Below are positions 33,804 to 44,144 of a stretch of 64,000 bases of DNA, piece by piece. The notes below the pieces were generated by a model, which was given only the letters and a program-made list of their open reading frames with translations, searched no databases and was not told where the DNA came from. Source of the DNA: an uncultured Bacteroidales bacterium (GTDB taxonomy: Bacteria; Bacteroidota; Bacteroidia; Bacteroidales; Barnesiellaceae); assembly GCA_949298955.1 (NCBI GenBank), contig CASFYQ010000006.1:1-64000 (forward strand), in the 5' to 3' direction. Numbering within the stretch: the stretch's first letter is position 1; every line of letters begins with the position of its first letter. Both the position numbers and the translations under genes were made by a program.

Positions 33804-35873
33804 TTATCTGATGATGATTTCGTCGGTGAAGAGCCAGCCTCCGTCGATACCGTTCGATTGTGCCTGATACCGCACATAGCGGGCCGTGGTGTTGCCTTCC
33901 CAACCGAAGGTCTTGAATTGGAGTGTCTCTACCTCGGGCGAGATGTCGTTACCCACGGTGGCGAGGGTTTCGTAGTTCTCCCCGTCGGTCGAAGCCGAGA
34001 TGATAACCTGCTTGGGCAACCACACATAGGGGCCTTTCAGTTGCAGGAACTCGGCATTTACCTCCCGGATAGCCGTCTCGCTACCCAAGTCGACAGTCAC
34101 ATCGATGTCGCTGTTGAGAAATCCCTGCCAGCGGTCGTCGTTGTACATCCACCCGCCGCGCACGCCGTCGACAAGGCTTTGGTCGCCTTGTGCCGCATAT
34201 TGTTTGCTATATGGGGTGGCATAGGTTACCGTCTTGTTCAGGGCCAGATGCTCGACAGGTCGCAACGACTCGGGTTTGTCGCCCACCTCCTTGTCGAGGG
34301 GGAAGGGGTTGTAGCCTTGGTTACGCAGGTAGTTTACAGCGTGAAGTGCCCGGGCGTGGAAACTCTCCCAGTCTTTTGCCTCGGCCGGGCTCCAACCGGT
34401 TTCGGCCAGAGCCAGGATGCGGGGGTATATCATGTATTCGGCGTGTTCGGGGGTAGGAATATATTCGGTCCATACATTCCCCTGCAAGCCTTGGATAAGG
34501 GAGGCTTCCTCGGTGGTGAGCGAGTCGGGCACAGGCTCGAACGAATAGGCTTTCTCGAGCGTGAGGTATCCGCCTATGGACATCGGCTGGGTGTTGGGTG
34601 CATCCTGATAGGCATCGAGATAGCAATATTTGCCGGGAGTCATAATGGTTTGGTTGCCGGCTTTCACGGCTTGGATGCCACCCTCTTCGCCGCGCCACGA
34701 CATGACTGTGGCGGTGGGAGTGAGTCCGCCTTCGATAATTTCGTCCCAGCCGATAATCTTACGGCCGTGCTCGTTGAGGAAACGTTCGATGCGGTGTATC
34801 ATGTAGCTCTGCAACTCCTCGACCGAGGCCAGGTTTTCGTCGGCCATACGTTTTTGGCAGCGAGGACATTGGCGCCAACTGTTCTTGGCAGCTTCGTCGC
34901 CGCCGATGTGGATATACTCTGAGGGGAAGAGGTCGATGACCTCGAGCAACACGTTTTCGAGGAACTCGAAAGTCTTTTCGGTACCTACGCAGAAATCGGC
35001 ATTGACATAGGGTTTACCCGAGCAGGAGAGCTCGGGGTAGGTAGCCAGCACTTCTTCGGAGTGTCCCGGCATCTCGATTTCGGGAATGATGGTGATGTGG
35101 CGCTCGGCCGCATAGGCTACCACCTCGCGAATGTCGTCCTGGGTGTAATATCCGCCTACGGCACGCGGGTCGTTCTGGTCGCAGTAGGTGCGGCCGCCGG
35201 TCCACCACTCGTTGAGAATTTCGAAAGGCCGCCAGGCCGCAAACGAGGTGAGACGGGGATATTTTTTGATTTCGATACGCCACCCGGCTCCGTCGGTGAG
35301 GTGCCAGTGGAAGCGGTTCAACTTGAAATAGGCCATGGCGTCGAGTTGCTTTTTCACAAACTCCTTGTCGAAGAAATGGCGCGACACGTCGAGATGCAGG
35401 CCCCGGTAGGGGAATCGGGGCGAGTCGTCGATGGTCACGGCCGGAAGGCTCTTGCCATCGCCGTTGTTGAGCAGTTGCAGCAGGGTCTGCACGCCGTAGA
35501 AGAGACCTGCCTCGGTGCTGGCCGAGAGGCGCACACCCTTCTTGTCGATTTCGAGGCGATACCCTTCGGCATCGGGTACGAGGGTTGTGTCGCAGAGGGT
35601 CAGCTCGATACCTTTGGTTCCTGTGGCCTCATCGGCAAAGGAAATCCGGCCGAGAGCCGTCCCTTCGAGGTAATGGGCCAGCGCTTGCTTGCTCTCGGGC
35701 GAGAGTTGGGTGTAGAAGCGGGTCTCGGGCGAAAGTTCGAAAGTCCCCCGATGATGCTCTACCGACCGGGGCATGGGTATGAGGTCGAGCTCCCGGGACT
35801 CGCTGCAAGAACTTATGCCAAACATCAGGAGTCCCGAAAAGAGGACTATGTGGAATATATTGCGTTTTTTCAT
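33804..35873 (-). CDS. GH20 beta-N-acetylhexosaminidase lipoprotein with C-terminal F5/8 type C domain
   Basis: The 689-residue protein has a lipoprotein signal (MFGISSC). A GH20b alpha/beta domain covers about residues 30-140. The GH20 barrel (about 145-500) carries the catalytic pair in HIGGDEAAKNSW near residue 320. A discoidin (F5/8 type C) domain covers about 555-689, ending WLFTDEIIIR. It removes terminal beta-linked GlcNAc or GalNAc. Outer-membrane attachment is expected from the lipobox. A second GH20 follows 15 bases upstream, with only moderate similarity, so the two probably differ in linkage. Confidence 0.94.
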   Translation of the reverse strand: MKKRNIFHIVLFSGLLMFGISSCSESRELDLIPMPRSVEHHRGTFELSPETRFYTQLSPESKQALAHYLEGTALGRISFADEATGTKGIELTLCDTTLVPDAEGYRLEIDKKGVRLSASTEAGLFYGVQTLLQLLNNGDGKSLPAVTIDDSPRFPYRGLHLDVSRHFFDKEFVKKQLDAMAYFKLNRFHWHLTDGAGWRIEIKKYPRLTSFAAWRPFEILNEWWTGGRTYCDQNDPRAVGGYYTQDDIREVVAYAAERHITIIPEIEMPGHSEEVLATYPELSCSGKPYVNADFCVGTEKTFEFLENVLLEVIDLFPSEYIHIGGDEAAKNSWRQCPRCQKRMADENLASVEELQSYMIHRIERFLNEHGRKIIGWDEIIEGGLTPTATVMSWRGEEGGIQAVKAGNQTIMTPGKYCYLDAYQDAPNTQPMSIGGYLTLEKAYSFEPVPDSLTTEEASLIQGLQGNVWTEYIPTPEHAEYMIYPRILALAETGWSPAEAKDWESFHARALHAVNYLRNQGYNPFPLDKEVGDKPESLRPVEHLALNKTVTYATPYSKQYAAQGDQSLVDGVRGGWMYNDDRWQGFLNSDIDVTVDLGSETAIREVNAEFLQLKGPYVWLPKQVIISASTDGENYETLATVGNDISPEVETLQFKTFGWEGNTTARYVRYQAQSNGIDGGWLFTDEIIIR

Positions 35874-35888
35874 GTGTGTGCGGTGTGA

Positions 35889-38228
35889 TTAGTTGATGGA
35901 AATTTCGTCGACAAAGAGCCAGCCTTTTTCTCCACGGGCTCCATGCCAGTCGGGTATCGTGCCGGTGGTCTCGACAACAACCCGTATCTTCGAGGCGGGA
36001 ACCGAGGGGAACTCGCAGGTGTATTGGCGCACACCGTCGGCATCTTGTTTGGGGGCTACGGGAATGTCGAGGTTACCAATTTCGGTCATGGGGTTGTCGC
36101 CGTCGGCGGCATAGACTGTGATTTTTGTCGGCGGGAAGATGTACTCGGAGTATTGCACGAGCGATCCTATTTTTACGCTGCTTACCGATTGGGTGTCGCC
36201 CAGGTCGATGGTGGCATCGAGCGGAGTGTCGATAAATCCTAACCAGCAGCCGTTGCTGAAATTGAAATCACCTTGTATACCGTCGGTCAGCACCGAGGCG
36301 CCGGCAAAGGTATATTTCTCGCTGGGAGCATCTTTGAGCTCGGCCAGTTGCCCGGTGGCCAGGTTGAATGAGAAGGGGCGCACCAATGTGCGGGTTTCGA
36401 CCTGGTCGCGCACGACGATGGCTTTCAGGGTACAGCTGTCTTCGTCGCTGCTTATCTTGATGGGGCCTGTATAGCGGGTGCTGGCCGTGGTAGGTTCGGT
36501 CCCGTCGAGGGTGTAGTAGATGGGGGCGTCGCCCTGGGTGCGCAAGGTGGCTTCTATGCAGCCTTTGCTGTCGTTTACCCGGTATTCGCCTTCTACCTCG
36601 AAGAGGTGTTTGGCGTAGTTGAGCCCCATGACGTTATATATCGAGAGGATATGACCGATATGGTTGAGGAACCGGTCGTAGTCTTTGTTCTCTACTTGAT
36701 CCCATTGTACCTCGCTCAGGGCGGCGAGTCGGGGGAGAATCATGTATTCGAGGTGTTCGGGAGTAACGATATACTCGGTCCATACGTTGGCCTGGGTTCC
36801 CAGAATGAGCTTGGCCTCTTCGTCGGTGAGACCTTCGGGGACGGGATTGAAATCGTAAACCATGTCTACGGGATTATAACCGCCGATGGCCAATGGTTCG
36901 CTTTGGGTATCGCGCGACTGGTAGTAGTCGAAATAGAGGGGCGATGTGGGTGTCATAATGGCATCGTGACCCTGTTTGGCCGCTTCGACACCACCGCCGG
37001 TGCCGCGCCACGACATTACGGTAGCGTGGGTCGAGAGTCCGCCTTCGAGAATTTCGTCCCACCCAATCATTTCACGGCCGTGCTCGTTGAGGAATTTTTC
37101 CACTCGTTCGGTCGTGTAGCCTTGCAGGTAGTGTTCGGCTTTGCCGTGTTCGTCGTCTTTGAGACCCAGTTTCTTGATGCGAGCCTGGCAAGCCGGACAT
37201 TTTTCCCAGCGTATTTTGGGGCATTCGTCGCCACCGATGTGAATGTATTTCGAGGGGAAGATATCCATCACTTCGAGCAGTACGCCCTCGATGAAATCGA
37301 AGGTCTTGTCTTTGCCCACACAGAGCACGTCGTCGCGGATACCCCATTGGCCCGATACCTCATAGGGGCCGCCGGTGCAACCCAGCTCGGGGTAGGAGGC
37401 CAAAGCTGCCATCATGTGGCCGGGCAGGTCTATTTCGGGGATAATCGTGATGCCCAGGTCGGCGGCAAATTTCACGATGTCGCGCAGTTCGTCCTGGGTA
37501 TAGAAGCCTCCGTAGGGAGTGGTGTCGTAGTTGTCCCACTCCTTGGCAATCATGGTTTTGTTGCGGATACTGCCTACCTCGGTGAGGCGGGGATATTTTT
37601 TGATTTCGATACGCCAGCCCTGGTCGTCGGAGAGGTGCCAGTGCAGGGTGTTGAGTTTGTGCACGGCCATGACGTTGAGCATGCGTTTCATTTCGTCGAG
37701 GGTGAAGAAATGGCGCGCTACGTCGATGTGCAGGCCTCGATAGCCGAAGCGTGGAGCGTCGTCGATAGAGGCGCAGGGTACCGACCAGTTTTCGTCGGGA
37801 GCCGCAACCTCGCCATAGACGGCTGCCGGGAGCAACTGTTTCACGGTTTGCAGTGCGAAGCGCGTACCGTTGGGAGTGGCGGCAGTAATTTCGATTTTGT
37901 TTTTATTGATGTGGAGTTTGTAAGCCTCGTCGGCCATCTCGGGGTCGAGTTTTACGACAATATCGCCCGAGTTTTCCTTTTCGGTGAATGCCAATTCCAA
38001 GCCGCTGGTTTTCTGAAATTGCTCGGCAAACAGCCTCAGAGCTTCGGCGGTTTCGTCTCCGCACTCGGGTGCGACAAATATTTTTGTGCCGTTGTCGAAT
38101 GAGAATCTACCCGGCATCTGCTCGATGTGGTTGGGGTAGGGTATCAGTTCATAGCGGTTTTCTTCGCTTTGGCAAGAGAGCAAGGTTATTACCGATGCCA
38201 AGAAGAGATAACAATTTAGCTTTTTCAT
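35889..38228 (-). CDS. GH20 beta-N-acetylhexosaminidase lipoprotein with Ig-like and F5/8 type C domains
   Basis: The 779-residue protein has a lipobox (TLLSC) followed by QSEEN, an acidic stretch that might serve as surface-export signal. GH20b covers about residues 25-150 and the GH20 barrel about 155-510, with HIGGDECPKIRW near residue 331. A chitobiase-C-like domain lies at about 545-620 (YYTLDGTEPT), and an F5/8 type C domain to the C-terminus. It is the larger of the two hexosaminidases in the locus. Start and lipoprotein signal agree. Confidence 0.94.
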   Translation of the reverse strand: MKKLNCYLFLASVITLLSCQSEENRYELIPYPNHIEQMPGRFSFDNGTKIFVAPECGDETAEALRLFAEQFQKTSGLELAFTEKENSGDIVVKLDPEMADEAYKLHINKNKIEITAATPNGTRFALQTVKQLLPAAVYGEVAAPDENWSVPCASIDDAPRFGYRGLHIDVARHFFTLDEMKRMLNVMAVHKLNTLHWHLSDDQGWRIEIKKYPRLTEVGSIRNKTMIAKEWDNYDTTPYGGFYTQDELRDIVKFAADLGITIIPEIDLPGHMMAALASYPELGCTGGPYEVSGQWGIRDDVLCVGKDKTFDFIEGVLLEVMDIFPSKYIHIGGDECPKIRWEKCPACQARIKKLGLKDDEHGKAEHYLQGYTTERVEKFLNEHGREMIGWDEILEGGLSTHATVMSWRGTGGGVEAAKQGHDAIMTPTSPLYFDYYQSRDTQSEPLAIGGYNPVDMVYDFNPVPEGLTDEEAKLILGTQANVWTEYIVTPEHLEYMILPRLAALSEVQWDQVENKDYDRFLNHIGHILSIYNVMGLNYAKHLFEVEGEYRVNDSKGCIEATLRTQGDAPIYYTLDGTEPTTASTRYTGPIKISSDEDSCTLKAIVVRDQVETRTLVRPFSFNLATGQLAELKDAPSEKYTFAGASVLTDGIQGDFNFSNGCWLGFIDTPLDATIDLGDTQSVSSVKIGSLVQYSEYIFPPTKITVYAADGDNPMTEIGNLDIPVAPKQDADGVRQYTCEFPSVPASKIRVVVETTGTIPDWHGARGEKGWLFVDEISIN

Positions 38229-38271
38229 ACAGGGTGAAAGTTATGTGTGATGATTAGGATACGGTTTTGTA

Positions 38272-40542
38272 CTATTGTTTCAAGGGGGTATTGCCCATGT
38301 CGACAATGATGCGGCCACCCTTCATAATATCGCTGTGCATGAAGAAGGGCGATTCGAGCAGGATATTGTCGAGGCGGATACTTTGTATGTACTTGTTGGT
38401 GCGTGAGTTGTTGTTGGCTACAATCTCAAATTTCTTGCCGTTCGACAGATTGATGGTTACCTTGTCGAAGAGGGGGCGTCCCACCGAGTAGATGGGCGAG
38501 CCGGGGCATACCTGATAGAAGCCCATGGCGTTGAGTATATACCAGGCCGACATTTGGCCGCAGTCCTCGTTGCCCGAGAGTCCGTTGGGGTTGTTGAAAT
38601 ATTGGGTATTGAGAATTGTATCGATGAGTTGTTGCGTCTTCCACGACTGATTCACATAGTTGTAGAGGTGAACGATGTGGTGGCTGGGCTCGTTGCCATG
38701 GGCATATTGCCCGATGAGGCCCGAGATGTCGGACGAAACGAGCGGGCCCTCGATTTTCGAATCGGCCACGAAGAGCGAGTCGAGCCGGTCGATAAATTGT
38801 TCCTGTCCGCCCATCAGCGCGATAAGGCCGTCGATGTCGTGGGGGGCAAACCAGGTCCATTGCCAGGCGGTACCTTCGCAGTAGTCGTCGTTGCGGTGGT
38901 TCGACGAACGGGGGTTAAAGGGCGAGTGCCACTTGCCGTTGAGGTCTTTGCCGCGCATGAAGCGGGATTGGGAGTCGTAGTAGTTGACATACGACTGGGC
39001 GAGGCTTTTGTAATGCTCGTAGGTGGTGGTGTCGCCTATGGCCTGGGCCAGCTGGGCGATACACCAGTCGTTGTAGGCATATTCGAGGCCTTTGGCTACC
39101 GATTCGTTCTCTTTCTCGAAGGGGATATAGCCGATTTTGTTTTTGTAGTATTTCGAGATGGGCACCAGTCCGTTGACCATGCGGCTCGATGCGACGATTC
39201 CCGTCGTGTCGTATACCGAGCTTCTCACACAGGCTTCGAGCAGTTCGCGACCGTCGATTTTGTCGAATCCTTTCATATAGGCGTCGACGATGACCGGCAC
39301 GGCATGGTAACCAATCATGGTGGCGGTGTAGTTACCGGCCAGTTCCCACATGGGCAGGATACCGCCTTCGTGGTATTTCTCCATGAGCGACATGACCAGC
39401 TTGTCGTTCAGCTCGGGTTTGATGATGGTGAGCAGGGGGTGCAGGGCTCTGAACGTGTCCCACAGGGAGTATACGGTGTAAATCTCTTTACCCGGTTTGG
39501 TCTGGTGTATCATTTGGTCGAGTCCGCGATAGCGCCCGTCGGCATCGGAGAAGAGGCTGGGGTGTATGGCGGTGTGGTAGAGAGCCGTGTAGAAAATCTG
39601 TTTTTGAGTTTCGTTGTCGGTTTCGATTTCGATGGTACCCAAATAGTCGTTCCAGGCGTTTTTGGCTTGCATGGCGATGCTGTCGAAATCCCAATGGGGT
39701 ATTTCGCTTTCGACATTACGACGGGCCCCGTCGATGTCGACGGCCGATATACCCACCTTCACGAGCACCTCTTCGTCTTGTTTCGTCGCAAATTGGAGCA
39801 GGGCTTTTTTCTGTTCCAGTTTATAAGGTTTGCCGTTGCGCACGATGTCGATTACCGTGTCGACAATGTGGCAGGTAAAAGGTTTGGAAAATTTCATATA
39901 GAAGCCGATGGCCTGGTTCTCGGCCCAGCCCCGGGTACGTTTCCAGCCTACGATTTCGGTGTCGCTCAGGGTATTGAGCTTCATGTCGAGATTCTCTTGT
40001 CCTTGCAGACTGTAATCGAGGTCTACGATGAAACCGGCCTCTTGGCTCTCGGGGAAGCGGTAGCGGTGCATCGCTGCCCGATCGGTGGCTGTCAGTTCGG
40101 CTTTGACCTGATAGCGGTCGAGCATGACCGAGTAGTATCCCGGAGTCGCTTCTTCGCGGTTGTGCGAGAAGGGCGAGGCATAGGCCGTGCATTGGCTGTC
40201 GGGGCCCGGATAATTATACTCTTGTTTCCCTACGGTGGGCATCAGCAGTATGTCGCCATAGTCGCCGCAGCCGGTACCGCTCAGGTGGGTGTGGGAGAAG
40301 CCGTTGATAGTGCTGTCGGAATAGTGATACCCCGAGCAGGCATCCCACTCATAGATGCGGGTGTCGGGGCTTGGTTGTATCATGCCGTGAGGCACTACTG
40401 CACCGGGGAAAGTGTGTCCGTGACCTCCTGTTCCGATAAACGGATTCACAAAATCGGAATATTGTAACCGGGATTCCGACGAGGGGGAACAGCCTGCGAA
40501 GAAGAGCAGCCCCAGTCCCAACCAAAGCGTAGTTTGTTTCAT
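38272..40542 (-). CDS. GH92 alpha-mannosidase lipoprotein
   Basis: The 756-residue protein has a lipobox (LFFAGC). GH92 landmarks are FVNPFIGTGGHGHTFPGAV, FSHTHLSGTGCGDYGD, LWDTFRALHPLL and GGILPMWELAGN. The acid-Glu region EGTAWQWTWF lies near residue 557, and the base region GNEDCGQMSAW near 660. In the base region the second residue of the first DD pair is E-D rather than D-D, a variation seen between GH92 subfamilies. It differs clearly from the exported GH92 at 29148-31403. The two likely split alpha-1,2 from other alpha-mannose linkages (inference). Confidence 0.94.
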   Translation of the reverse strand: MKQTTLWLGLGLLFFAGCSPSSESRLQYSDFVNPFIGTGGHGHTFPGAVVPHGMIQPSPDTRIYEWDACSGYHYSDSTINGFSHTHLSGTGCGDYGDILLMPTVGKQEYNYPGPDSQCTAYASPFSHNREEATPGYYSVMLDRYQVKAELTATDRAAMHRYRFPESQEAGFIVDLDYSLQGQENLDMKLNTLSDTEIVGWKRTRGWAENQAIGFYMKFSKPFTCHIVDTVIDIVRNGKPYKLEQKKALLQFATKQDEEVLVKVGISAVDIDGARRNVESEIPHWDFDSIAMQAKNAWNDYLGTIEIETDNETQKQIFYTALYHTAIHPSLFSDADGRYRGLDQMIHQTKPGKEIYTVYSLWDTFRALHPLLTIIKPELNDKLVMSLMEKYHEGGILPMWELAGNYTATMIGYHAVPVIVDAYMKGFDKIDGRELLEACVRSSVYDTTGIVASSRMVNGLVPISKYYKNKIGYIPFEKENESVAKGLEYAYNDWCIAQLAQAIGDTTTYEHYKSLAQSYVNYYDSQSRFMRGKDLNGKWHSPFNPRSSNHRNDDYCEGTAWQWTWFAPHDIDGLIALMGGQEQFIDRLDSLFVADSKIEGPLVSSDISGLIGQYAHGNEPSHHIVHLYNYVNQSWKTQQLIDTILNTQYFNNPNGLSGNEDCGQMSAWYILNAMGFYQVCPGSPIYSVGRPLFDKVTINLSNGKKFEIVANNNSRTNKYIQSIRLDNILLESPFFMHSDIMKGGRIIVDMGNTPLKQ

Positions 40543-40602
40543 GTTTTTAGTTTATAGGTGTTTGTGTTTTTTCTTGTTTGTTATAAATATATAACTCAAA
40601 AT

Positions 40603-43600
40603 TTACCAGATTATTTTGTGGGTCGTGCAATTTTGTTCGTTATCGATTATTTGCACGATGATGAATCGGGGCATCGACGGGCCGAGTTCCATCTCGAATG
40701 CGGGTGTGTTCGGGGTGAGGCGGGCGATGGTTCTTCCGCTTAGGTCATACAGGGTCATGCTCTTAATGGAGCTATCGGCTTGTATGCACAAACGGTTGCC
40801 TCGGGTGTAGATTTGCGTACCCATGCACGCTTGCCCGATGGCCGATATGTTGTCCGGCTCTTCTACATAGGGGGTACCGCAGGGGAGTATCTCGTACAGG
40901 TCGGGGATATTATTTTCGTTCCACTCGATTTTCACGCCGGTGACCAACTCCATTTCGCGGGTGTCGATGATGGTGCAGGGCGCGTCGAGGTGTCCCGTTT
41001 CGACCCATTCGGAGCCGTCGTCGACATAAATGGCGGGAAGCTCGTAGCGGCTGTCGAAAGTGGTATTGTGATATATTTCGATCGACTCGATGGTGATGTT
41101 CTCGACAAAGCGGTGTTCGATGTATCCTGCCGTCGTGGCCAGATAGCCGGTGGTGAGATCTTTGTCGGCAAGGACATTGATTTTTTCACCGTTTTGGTTG
41201 GTGGTCGCCGACTCTTTCGAGGCGCCCTCCGATTTAAATTCGGCCACTTGCAGCCAGTAGTTGCCCGAAACGCTGCGAATGACGAAGCGCACATATTTGG
41301 CCGATTGGCCGTTGGCGTTGCAAATGAACGAGAGGGACGAGTCGAGGTCGCCGGCGGTAAACTCGGCCACCCGGCTCCACGAGCTGTTGTCGTTCGAGAG
41401 TTCTATGGCTGCCGTTCCCGAGATTTGGTCGTTCTCGGTGAATGTGATTTTTATTTCGTACTGTGCTTGCGACGAGGGGTAGGTGAGGAGAATGTATTGC
41501 CCCACGGCTTGTGCGTTGTCGCTCCAGAAGAAAGTCGACGGGTTGTTGTCGGTGACATTCTCGATGGAATAGGTTTCATAGGTACCCATGTTGGTCGACA
41601 CAGAGGGGGTGCCGCTTGTGGCCGTGAAGAGGCATGTCCCCGACAGCCGGTCGGCTCCCGGAGCAATATGGGCCCCGGAGGTGTTCTTGATGCGTATGTA
41701 AGCGGCCCTTTGTTCGTTCAGGGGCAGTTGCACGGTGCTCCACTGTTTGCCGTTTTCCGAGATTTGTACCTCGATGCCCGAGGCGAAATCGGAGGCTTCA
41801 ACATCGATTTTTTCGAGGTTCCCGAAATAGATGCCCACATACTCGCCGTTGCCGAGGGTGAGGTCGTTCAGTCCGCTCAGGGTAAAGCGGGTGGCCTCTA
41901 CCGACAGTTCTACCTCTTGCAGCCCTTCGATGTTGGTGATTACCTGCGGGGTATCTTTTTCGGGCCATACTCCGGGCACGCGGTTACCGATTTTCTCGAC
42001 GAGGAAATCGGTAAAGGGGCGCAGGTGGCTGTCGCCCGGCATGACCTCGTAGAATTGTTCGTTGGTCGTGGTACCGTAGCCTTCGAGGGCGCTCACGAGG
42101 TATGCCGAGTCGGTGCTCATGCCTGTATATAGATTTTTTACTCTCAGGTACTTTTCCCACCCTTCGGCTCGTGACATGGTGCCGTCGTTCGCGAGCAGGT
42201 CGAGCGCATCGACGGCTATGGTGCTTATGGTTTTGAGCTTGGCGTTCCAGCAGCGTATATCCTCATACATGAGCCGGTAGTCGCGATGTTCGCTCTCTTT
42301 GAGAGTCTCGATGTAGGAACAGGCCTCTTTGAGGGCTTCGAGTTCGGTGCGCAGTTGTGCGGTTTCGGAGGGGAGTGTTTCGCCTCCGAAATTCTCCATG
42401 AAGCCGTCGTAGAGGGCAATCACGTCGTCGTCCTCGACCAGCGTGTTGGAGAACCGGGCAAAGCATTTGAGGGCTTCGGCCGTTTGGGTGTCGTCCGGTT
42501 GTGCGAGGCGGGAGAAGACGGCTTCCCAGTTTGCGTGCACGTCGAAAGCGTTGGGGTTCCAACTGTAATCGGCAGCTCCGAAGAGGGCTACCTTAGAGGC
42601 CTGGGCCTGGTTCATGGGGTTGAGTATGAGTCCGTTGAGGGTGCTTATTCCGCCAGAGTTCTCGATAGTCCAGTGGGTGGTGAGCTCGCGCATGTAGATG
42701 CGGTCGTCGTGGTCGTCGTTCACGGGGTTGTTCCACCACATGACAGGGTTGCGGCCCACGCGGCTGGCCATGTCGTTAATCGACGAGGCTCGAACGTTGG
42801 AGAAGCAGTCGTAACCGGTGAAGGCAATGACTACCTCGCTGTCGACGTTTTTGAGGTCTCGCAGCGTATAGGAGCTCGAATAGTTGAGGGCGTAGGCGGT
42901 GGGGACGAAAAACAGGGGGGCTATTTGGTCGTCGGGGTCGTCGGTTGTGAACCGTTCGCGCAGTTTTTTTTGAGTCTGGTCGGCCAGATAGGCTTGCATA
43001 CTGCCGCTGGGGGTATAGGTCATGTCGTCGATGAAGACCCCGAAGCCTCGCACGCCGAGGTTGTAGAGGTGCTCGAATTTGGTCATGAGGGCGTCGATTC
43101 CCTGGTCCATGAGCGATTGGCTGCTGAAACTGATGCCATTTTGCAGGCCGGGGTGAGCGGCCCAGATGAAATCGACATGGCAGGCTTTGGCCGCTTCGGT
43201 CATTGTTTTGAGGTCGTCCTGGGTAATCATGCCGAAGAAGCGTTGTTGCTCGGTGAGCGAGGTCGGGTAGTCGTTGCGCCAGTTGCCCAAGTGATAGGGA
43301 TCTGATTTAGGACCGTAGACAAAGACGTTGAGCTTGAAGCGTTTGCAAAACTCAAAGAGGCTGATGCGGTTTTCGACCGAATAGGGGTGCCCGTAGAATC
43401 CCTCTACGATACCGCGATATTGTGTGTATGAATAGTCTTCGAACGTAATTTGGCGGACATCGTTCCCGCCGGCTTGCTCAAACACTTGTTCGAGCGTGGC
43501 AAAGGCATAGTATTCCGAACCTTTGCCGTCACCCAGGACGACGATGTCGCCACCGGAGTGGTTGTGGTTGATTTGCAGCAGATAGGGGTCGAACTTGTTG

Positions 43601-43944
43601 TTGCCCGCCTCGAATACGTCGAGGGGCAGGTTGTGGTCGGCAGCATAGCGGGCGGCCGCACCGTCCGAACCGTTCACTCCCAGATAGAGGTTGGTCGAGG
43701 TTTGTGATGCCTCGTCGGAGTAGGCGATTTCATATCCTGCTTTTTCCAGCACCTCCTGCATGCGGTTGCGGCTCACGGTGCCTATGTTGCTTTCGCAGAT
43801 GACATTGACCGAGTTGGAAAGTTGGACCGAGGTTTCTTCCTCTACGACTTTTTGAGGGGTGGGGTATATGGTATAGGTTTGTGCCCGGCCGCACAGAATG
43901 ATACTTGAAATAAATAAGCTGAGCAGGGTAAATATGTTTCTCAT
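40603..43944 (-). CDS. GH84 beta-N-acetylglucosaminidase with two F5/8-type modules and a possible T9SS-like tail
   Basis: The 1113-residue protein has a signal peptide, then a GH20b-like domain (about 22-150). The GH84 catalytic domain (about 160-450) has EGFYGHPYSVENRI and the catalytic Asp pair in GVFIDDM near residue 305. A helical domain follows, then discoidin-like modules at about 780-900 and 925-1020. The final ~75 residues (MTLYDLSGRTIARL...FIIVQIIDNEQNCTTHKIIW) look like a diverged type IX sorting domain. GH84 enzymes use substrate-assisted hydrolysis of beta-GlcNAc. In this locus it would trim GlcNAc, perhaps from branched glycans. Terminator and gap upstream suggest it may have its own start. 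Confidence 0.92.
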   Translation of the reverse strand: MRNIFTLLSLFISSIILCGRAQTYTIYPTPQKVVEEETSVQLSNSVNVICESNIGTVSRNRMQEVLEKAGYEIAYSDEASQTSTNLYLGVNGSDGAAARYAADHNLPLDVFEAGNNKFDPYLLQINHNHSGGDIVVLGDGKGSEYYAFATLEQVFEQAGGNDVRQITFEDYSYTQYRGIVEGFYGHPYSVENRISLFEFCKRFKLNVFVYGPKSDPYHLGNWRNDYPTSLTEQQRFFGMITQDDLKTMTEAAKACHVDFIWAAHPGLQNGISFSSQSLMDQGIDALMTKFEHLYNLGVRGFGVFIDDMTYTPSGSMQAYLADQTQKKLRERFTTDDPDDQIAPLFFVPTAYALNYSSSYTLRDLKNVDSEVVIAFTGYDCFSNVRASSINDMASRVGRNPVMWWNNPVNDDHDDRIYMRELTTHWTIENSGGISTLNGLILNPMNQAQASKVALFGAADYSWNPNAFDVHANWEAVFSRLAQPDDTQTAEALKCFARFSNTLVEDDDVIALYDGFMENFGGETLPSETAQLRTELEALKEACSYIETLKESEHRDYRLMYEDIRCWNAKLKTISTIAVDALDLLANDGTMSRAEGWEKYLRVKNLYTGMSTDSAYLVSALEGYGTTTNEQFYEVMPGDSHLRPFTDFLVEKIGNRVPGVWPEKDTPQVITNIEGLQEVELSVEATRFTLSGLNDLTLGNGEYVGIYFGNLEKIDVEASDFASGIEVQISENGKQWSTVQLPLNEQRAAYIRIKNTSGAHIAPGADRLSGTCLFTATSGTPSVSTNMGTYETYSIENVTDNNPSTFFWSDNAQAVGQYILLTYPSSQAQYEIKITFTENDQISGTAAIELSNDNSSWSRVAEFTAGDLDSSLSFICNANGQSAKYVRFVIRSVSGNYWLQVAEFKSEGASKESATTNQNGEKINVLADKDLTTGYLATTAGYIEHRFVENITIESIEIYHNTTFDSRYELPAIYVDDGSEWVETGHLDAPCTIIDTREMELVTGVKIEWNENNIPDLYEILPCGTPYVEEPDNISAIGQACMGTQIYTRGNRLCIQADSSIKSMTLYDLSGRTIARLTPNTPAFEMELGPSMPRFIIVQIIDNEQNCTTHKIIW

Positions 43945-44096
43945 CGCAAAAAGAGTTTTGTACAGGTTGTTATGTTTTTCTATGGTGAATGCCGGTTGGA
44001 GTTGTAACAGTGTGTAGAGTGTATCTTGTGTTTGTTTATGCGTGGAGCTTGCCGCTTGTAGAGTTTCTCTCTTGAAACTTTCTGTTTGGTTTGAAA

Positions 44097-44133
44097 ATCA
44101 CCCCGTGCTCGTGAGAGCCGGGCACGGGGTGAT
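44097..44133 (-). terminator. Hairpin after the LamG surface-protein gene
   Basis: The 12-base arms ATCACCCCGTGC (44097-44108) and GCACGGGGTGAT (44122-44133) pair perfectly. TTTTC follows on the minus strand. It lies between the LamG gene and GH84 and may only attenuate, since the locus continues. Confidence 0.75.
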
Positions 44134-44144
44134 GTAACAGGCAA